From Pseudomonadota bacterium (GTDB lineage Bacteria > Pseudomonadota > Gammaproteobacteria > Xanthomonadales > Rhodanobacteraceae): a stretch of DNA of 56,440 nucleotides. A program made the translations under genes and the position numbers. Location of the stretch: NCBI GenBank assembly GCA_018240565.1, contig JAFEFO010000044.1, forward strand, positions 1-56,440. Reading direction: 5' to 3'. The notes under the pieces were generated by a model. It searched no databases, was not told the DNA's origin, and saw only the letters and a list, made by a program, of their open reading frames with translations. This document shows positions 52,474 to 56,440 of this stretch, piece after piece (the first letter of the stretch is position 1; every line of letters starts with the position of its first letter).

Positions 52474-53487
52474 TCAGTGCTTGCTTTCGCCTTCCCGCTC
52501 GCTCGCCTTCTGCTTCGCGGCGGCTTCGTCGGCAGCCTTCTGCGCCATTTCCGGCGTGATCGTGCCTGGCGGCAGGTACCGCGTGCGCAGGGAAGCCACG
52601 AGATCCGGACTGGCATCGAGCGGTTTTCCGCGCAAATCGCCCGTGTACTGCGCCATCTGCTGGTCGATCCAGTCGTTGCGCAACTTGGCAACGAGATCAT
52701 CGCGGATTTCGTCGAAGGACTTCTGGCGATCGGGCTTGTGCCTGACCAGCTTGAGGACGTGGTAGCCGAACTCGGTCTTCACGATAGGGGAAATCTGGCC
52801 GACCTTGTCCAGTTCCTTGGCGGCTTTGGCGAATTGCGGGGCCATGTTTCCCGACTCGGCGTGCTCGATCAAGCCGTGGTTGTCGGCCTTGCTCGGATCG
52901 TCCGAATACTCTTCGACCAGTTTGTCGAAGGTATCCGGATGCGCACGTGCCGCCGCTTCCACCTTGCCAATACGGGCGCGTGCCTCATCCTCGCTGCGGT
53001 CCTTGGTCGACACCAGCACATGCTCGACATCCACTTCGCCCGGCTCGGTGAATTCGGCCTTGTGCGCAAGGTAATACTCGCGGGCCAGTTCGCTGAAGTC
53101 CGGCCGCTTGAGCGAGTCCTTGTAATGCTCGAGCTGAACGGCGGAGAGCACGTCCTCCGTCGAAAGCTGGATGCGCCGTTGCACCAGCGCGTCGGCATCG
53201 AGCTTTTCCGCACGCGCCGTCTGCGCCAACTGCTTCTTCAGCAACAGGCTCATGATGGTGGATTCGATCCGCTTGGGGCTGTCGAAGAAGCCGCCGCGGT
53301 CCTTTTCCGGTATGCGCGCGGCAAAGGCATCGATGTCCTGCAAGGTTACCTGCACGCCGTTTTGCTCGGCGACGACACCGGGCGGCAAGGTAGCGTCTTT
53401 TGCCGAAACGATGCCTGTGCCGGCCAACAGGCAGGCGGCGATGGCGATTCGGGTAACGTTGCCTAGCGGTCGCGTGATCAGTTTCAT
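52474..53487 (-). CDS. Exported parvulin-type peptidyl-prolyl isomerase
   Basis: A 337-residue protein with a signal peptide (NVTRIAIAACLLAGTGIVSA). An N-terminal SurA/PrsA-like helical region is followed by a rotamase (PpiC) domain: VDVEHVLVSTKDRSEDEARA, FDKLVEEYSDDPSKADNHG, KTEFGYHVLKLVRHK. A charged tail (QKASEREGESKH) ends it. AGGA lies about 7 nt before the ATG. It precedes wzm on the same strand. PpiC-type isomerases (EpsD family) accompany some exopolysaccharide loci, but whether this one belongs to that group is not clear. Confidence 0.88.
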   Translation of the reverse strand: MKLITRPLGNVTRIAIAACLLAGTGIVSAKDATLPPGVVAEQNGVQVTLQDIDAFAARIPEKDRGGFFDSPKRIESTIMSLLLKKQLAQTARAEKLDADALVQRRIQLSTEDVLSAVQLEHYKDSLKRPDFSELAREYYLAHKAEFTEPGEVDVEHVLVSTKDRSEDEARARIGKVEAAARAHPDTFDKLVEEYSDDPSKADNHGLIEHAESGNMAPQFAKAAKELDKVGQISPIVKTEFGYHVLKLVRHKPDRQKSFDEIRDDLVAKLRNDWIDQQMAQYTGDLRGKPLDASPDLVASLRTRYLPPGTITPEMAQKAADEAAAKQKASEREGESKH

Positions 53488-53498
53488 TTCGATTCCTG

Positions 53499-53527
53499 AA
53501 AAAAGCGCGCCGCCCGAATGGCGGCGC
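53499..53527 (-). terminator. Intrinsic terminator after the PKD-domain gene
   Basis: On the minus strand a perfect 8-bp stem (GCGCCGCC / GGCGGCGC, 5-nt loop, 53527-53507) is followed within a few bases by six U residues (53504-53499). It separates the PKD-domain gene from the PPIase gene. Confidence 0.85.
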
Positions 53528-53548
53528 AATTGAGATTGCGTGGATCGC

Positions 53549-53577
53549 GGATAGTTCAACGCAGCGTTGGACTATCC
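53549..53577. repeat. Long hairpin upstream of the terminator
   Basis: GGATAGT...ACTATCC flanks a nearly symmetrical CAACGC/GCGTTG core, giving about 13 pairs with one G-U and a 3-nt loop. It lies 38 bp after the PKD-domain gene stop. There is no U-run; it may be an mRNA 3' stabiliser or an operator for the PPIase gene. Confidence 0.55.
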
Positions 53578-53615
53578 GTCAATCAGCACGAGGATGACTC
53601 GATCGCCTTTCATCA

Positions 53616-54701
53616 TCATGGGTGATAGGAGTTGAACGTGCCTTGGTTGGAAAGCGGGATTCGACATACGCCGCCGACGCAGTTACCACTAGTGGTCGAC
53701 GCTGCCGTGCCGCCGGTCGGAGTGACATTGCTGATGTCGGCGTCGATCATGTTCAGATAGTAGGTCTGGCCATCCGCAAGATTGCAGCCATACGACTTGG
53801 ACCACATCACAAAGCCACCGGTCAGTGCCTTGTTGATGTAACAACCGGCGACCACGCTGCTGGTGCCTGGATAGGTGGCGGGATTGCTGAAGTCGCCGCA
53901 CTTGGTGCTGATGGTCATGCTGACCGGTGCATCATTCTGCGACGACCCCACGATGTATTGCCCATAGATGCCAGTCGGGGCGCCGGCAAAGTAACCAGCC
54001 GGGACAGTGAACTTCTGCGCCATGTAGTTGGTGATCGGAAGCGGGAATACCGGCTGTCGGCCATAGCTTTGCGGCCAGGTGCCGGAAATGGCCCATGAAG
54101 AATTGAAACTGGTCACATCGACCGACTGGTAGCCAGTACCGGGGCCGGAACCGAAGTAATAGACCGACTGGGTGCCCGTCCACTGGTTGAAGCTGTTGAC
54201 CCCGCCGGTGCCGTCGCCAGCGACTGCCGGACAACTTCCGCCGCTGGCTGAGACCGTGACCGATTGGGTCTTGTTGCTTTGCTGGCTGTTCACGCTGTCG
54301 GTCACCGTAAGGGTGACACTGTAGGTGCCTGCCGCCGCATACGTGTGCGACGGATTGCGCGTCGTCGCTGTCGTGCTGTCGCCAAACGTCCACGACCACG
54401 CATTGATGGTGCCGCCGCTATCGGTCGAGGTATCGGTGAACGTGGCAGTCAAGCCATTGGTTGTGTAGGTGAAATTGGCCGCAGGCGTTCCGCCGCTCCC
54501 GCCCGTGCTGCAGCCACTGCCGGTCGGCGTGCCGGTCAATTGCGCCTTGAGGTGCCCCGGCGTCGTGCTGCTCGTCACCGGCCCGGTAGGATAGGAGCAC
54601 GTGGCCGTCCCCGCCTGATTGGTGATGTCGATGACGGTCTGGGCCGAGGCGCCCATCGATGCCACCAGGAGCGTGGCGGCGAAGATCAAGATGCGTGACA
54701 T
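53616..54701 (-). CDS. Secreted PKD-domain protein
   Basis: A 361-residue exported protein. The signal peptide MSRILIFAATLLVASMGASA ends before QTVIDITNQAG. A PKD domain at about 75-155 shows ATFTDTSTDSGGTINAWSWT then FGDSTTATTRNPSHTYAAAG, with VTLTVTD. The C-terminal region (YYFGSGPGTGYQSVDVTSF through CRIPLSNQGTFNSYHP) has paired cysteines and is not recognised. It is probably a surface or extracellular binding protein. It has its own terminator, and a TACAAT -10-like hexamer about 40 bp upstream without a clear -35. Confidence 0.8.
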   Translation of the reverse strand: MSRILIFAATLLVASMGASAQTVIDITNQAGTATCSYPTGPVTSSTTPGHLKAQLTGTPTGSGCSTGGSGGTPAANFTYTTNGLTATFTDTSTDSGGTINAWSWTFGDSTTATTRNPSHTYAAAGTYSVTLTVTDSVNSQQSNKTQSVTVSASGGSCPAVAGDGTGGVNSFNQWTGTQSVYYFGSGPGTGYQSVDVTSFNSSWAISGTWPQSYGRQPVFPLPITNYMAQKFTVPAGYFAGAPTGIYGQYIVGSSQNDAPVSMTISTKCGDFSNPATYPGTSSVVAGCYINKALTGGFVMWSKSYGCNLADGQTYYLNMIDADISNVTPTGGTAASTTSGNCVGGVCRIPLSNQGTFNSYHP

Positions 54702-54779
54702 GTCTGCAAGATTCTCGGATCGGATGCGGAGCGCGTATTGTACCTGTTGGCAGGTGTAATTCGCCGTTAAATGCCGCCC

Positions 54780-54809
54780 AAAAAAGAAGGGGCCCTTGCG
54801 GGCCCCTTC
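54780..54809 (-). terminator. Intrinsic terminator after the large surface-protein gene
   Basis: On the minus strand a 10-bp perfect stem (GAAGGGGCCC / GGGCCCCTTC with a 4-nt loop, 54809-54786) is followed by U6 (54785-54780). It lies 27 bp after the stop of the surface-protein gene. A strong terminator fits a highly expressed gene. Confidence 0.92.
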
Positions 54810-54836
54810 GGTTACACGATGCAACTTATACGCTCA

Positions 54837-56330
54837 TCAGGACGCGCAAGCCGTCTGGCCGTTGTAGCAAGCACGCGATTCGCGGTGACGATACACGCCG
54901 CTGTAGTTCGAGAGCACGCCGTTCACGTTGCCGTTGACGAAGTTCTCGGCCTCGAAGCCGGTAACCGGCAGGCCGTAGAAGACCTGGCCCTTGTTCGAAG
55001 CGCGCATCGGATGCGCGTCCTTCGCAACGCCGGTGTTGATCGAACCACCATGCGCCGCATCGGTGAACGACAGAGCGAGCCAGCCGTTGTTGCCGAGCGC
55101 GGACGTGGCGAGATTCGACGTCAAGGTGGAGCTCAGGATGCTCGGGCCGCCAAACGTGATGACGTTGGTCTCGTGGCACAGCGAGGAAGGCGGCTGGCCC
55201 GGAGGACACGGCGAGAAGCCGCAGGTCGGCGTCGAGGTGGTGCGCTCTTCGCGATCGTACAGGCCGATGCCGACGACGTCGCACGACAAGCCCTTGGCGA
55301 ACTTGGACGTGAACGGCGCGATCGGAGCCGCCGTACCAGCGTAGTTCGTGCTGGAGTCGACATAGAAGCGCTTGGTCGGGAAGGTGACAACCCAATCCGA
55401 ACCCACGCTGCCGTCAGACGCACTCTGCCACTGGTTGTACAGGTTGTTGGCAGAGAACACGGCGCTGACCGCGTCGATGGCCTGCGTGGCCGCCGGATAC
55501 GGAGCGGAGAGCAAGACGCCGCCGGAGAAGACAAACGCCGTTGCCGTGGTCGGATTGGCGTCGTTGACGAAGTTCAAGCTCGGGTTCAAGCTGCCGGTAC
55601 CGGCGCCCAAGGTCTTGGACGTGAAGCCATCCAGCGCGTCGGCGTTGTAGGCGTAGTAGGTACCATGGCTGACGTTGACCACCGAGGCCGCGCCGAACAG
55701 GCCGGAGGACGGTGGAGTGATCGCGGCAAAGGCAGCCGCTTCGAAATCGGCTTCCGCGTCGGCGCAATCCGGCGGCACGCCGTTCTTGTGCAGGGTGTCG
55801 GCGTACAGGTTGCTGGCCGGATCGATGTCGCCCATCGAGATCATTTCGAAATGACCTTCGTTGGTGCGGCTGTCGCCCGTCGGGCCGCCGTCAGACAAGG
55901 TTCCCGTGTAAGCATAGTGCAGGAACGCCTGGTAGGGGGCCGGCACGCCGGCGGCAGTCGTGGTGAACGCCGGAGCCGTGCAGCTGTTGTCGGTGGTGAA
56001 GATACCAGCGCCGGTACCGGAAACGCCGGCATCGGACAGCTTGAACACGGTGGCAGTCCACACGTCGTACTTGGACAGGAACAAGTTGAAGTCGAGCACT
56101 TCGCGGCTGTTATAGCCTTCGAGGAAGCGCACCTTCACCGCCTTGCTGTTGCCCGTGGTGTTGACCACAGACAGCAGGGTCTGCTGGCCGGCGTTGACGG
56201 TGTAGTAGGGGTAAAGCAGGGTCTGACCCAGACCATCCGGGTTCAGGTTGACAGCATTCGCCATGTTGGCGATGCCCACAACGCCGGCGATACCGGCGAC
56301 GACGGCAGTCGTCAAGCTATTTCTGTTCAT
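54837..56330 (-). CDS. Predicted abundant surface/extracellular protein, unknown function
   Basis: A 497-residue exported protein. The start MNRNSLTTAVVAGIAGVVGI (signal ending ANMANA) has AGGAG 9 nt upstream. The mature N-terminus NLNPDGLGQTLLYPYYTVNA and GNSKAVKVRFLEGYNSREVL belong to a family of conserved hypothetical proteins I have seen in gammaproteobacteria, without known activity. The sequence is low in Lys/Arg, rich in Thr/Ser/Gly/Ala, and holds a few cysteines near the C-terminus. The strong terminator and good ribosome site suggest high expression. The 110 bp upstream to the window edge hold no obvious promoter by eye. Confidence 0.8.
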   Translation of the reverse strand: MNRNSLTTAVVAGIAGVVGIANMANAVNLNPDGLGQTLLYPYYTVNAGQQTLLSVVNTTGNSKAVKVRFLEGYNSREVLDFNLFLSKYDVWTATVFKLSDAGVSGTGAGIFTTDNSCTAPAFTTTAAGVPAPYQAFLHYAYTGTLSDGGPTGDSRTNEGHFEMISMGDIDPASNLYADTLHKNGVPPDCADAEADFEAAAFAAITPPSSGLFGAASVVNVSHGTYYAYNADALDGFTSKTLGAGTGSLNPSLNFVNDANPTTATAFVFSGGVLLSAPYPAATQAIDAVSAVFSANNLYNQWQSASDGSVGSDWVVTFPTKRFYVDSSTNYAGTAAPIAPFTSKFAKGLSCDVVGIGLYDREERTTSTPTCGFSPCPPGQPPSSLCHETNVITFGGPSILSSTLTSNLATSALGNNGWLALSFTDAAHGGSINTGVAKDAHPMRASNKGQVFYGLPVTGFEAENFVNGNVNGVLSNYSGVYRHRESRACYNGQTACAS

Positions 56331-56440
56331 CACAACACTCCTAAATTTGACCACAGGGCTTTTTGCTTTTTCGCCAACCTGGAGGGCATGCCATAAGGCC
56401 CCTACGCCCCAAAGCAGGGTGGGCAACAGCGAATCTATCC

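Noticed and set aside
54771..56396. 541-codon plus-strand open frame at the right end
   Set aside because: It begins in the terminator region and mirrors the surface-protein gene, which has signal peptide, ribosome site and terminator on the minus strand.

Overview
The window is high-GC chromosomal DNA from a gammaproteobacterium, most likely of the Xanthomonadales/Lysobacterales, perhaps the Rhodanobacteraceae. Four things suggest this: the lpxC / DUF721 / M23 peptidase / secA arrangement beside the dcw cluster, a dcw cluster without murD between mraY and ftsW, short GC-rich REP-like palindromes of the kind common in that order, and meso-DAP-type murE. The family assignment is inference.

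Region 1 (1-21.7 kb) is almost entirely minus strand. It is a cell-wall and division (dcw) cluster read mraZ-rsmH-ftsL-ftsI-murE-murF-mraY-ftsW-murG-murC-ddlB-ftsQ-ftsA-ftsZ, then lpxC, a DUF721/DciA-like gene on the opposite strand, an M23 peptidase and secA (cut by the window edge). Nearly every junction from rsmH to ftsA is an ATGA or TGATG overlap. The start of the cluster carries a good sigma70-type promoter and three GTGGG repeats at 10-bp steps, the classic MraZ operator. RNase P RNA (rnpB) lies just upstream. REP-like palindromes occur as an inverted pair between ftsZ and ftsA and, unusually, twice in frame inside murE.

Region 2 (21.7-31.3 kb) holds rsmI, then lpoA-yraN-BON lipoprotein (as in the E. 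coli yraMNP neighbourhood), a secreted CSLREA/beta-helix protein with an IPTL-CTERM-like tail, an FAD-linked oxidase, a 4Fe-4S family-4-like uracil-DNA glycosylase, and the minus-strand set ribH-nusB-thiL-pgpA.

Region 3 (31.3-42.97 kb): glyA-nrdR-ribD-ribE-ribB would normally run straight into ribH-nusB. Here about 5.8 kb is inserted between ribB and ribH. It contains five glycosyltransferase genes plus an AT-richer pair, a secreted Cys-rich protein and a small membrane protein. An 11-G tract lies in the apparent promoter of that pair. EttA is divergent from glyA.

Region 4 (42.96-56.4 kb) is a surface-polysaccharide and secreted-protein region. It has a glycosyltransferase coupled to ettA, an AT-richer secreted orphan, a GT2-TPR protein, pyrF, and a minus-strand operon PPIase-wzm-wzt-methyltransferase-large GT-like protein (with a possible PqqD/RRE-like N-terminus)-GT2. 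It ends with a PKD-domain secreted protein and a large predicted surface protein, each followed by a clear intrinsic terminator.

The strongest novelty candidates are the in-frame REP insertions in murE, the possible phase-variable promoter driving a secreted/membrane protein pair inside the riboflavin operon, and the RRE-like/GT-A fusion in the Wzm/Wzt operon. No tRNA, rRNA, CRISPR array, transposase or phage gene was seen.
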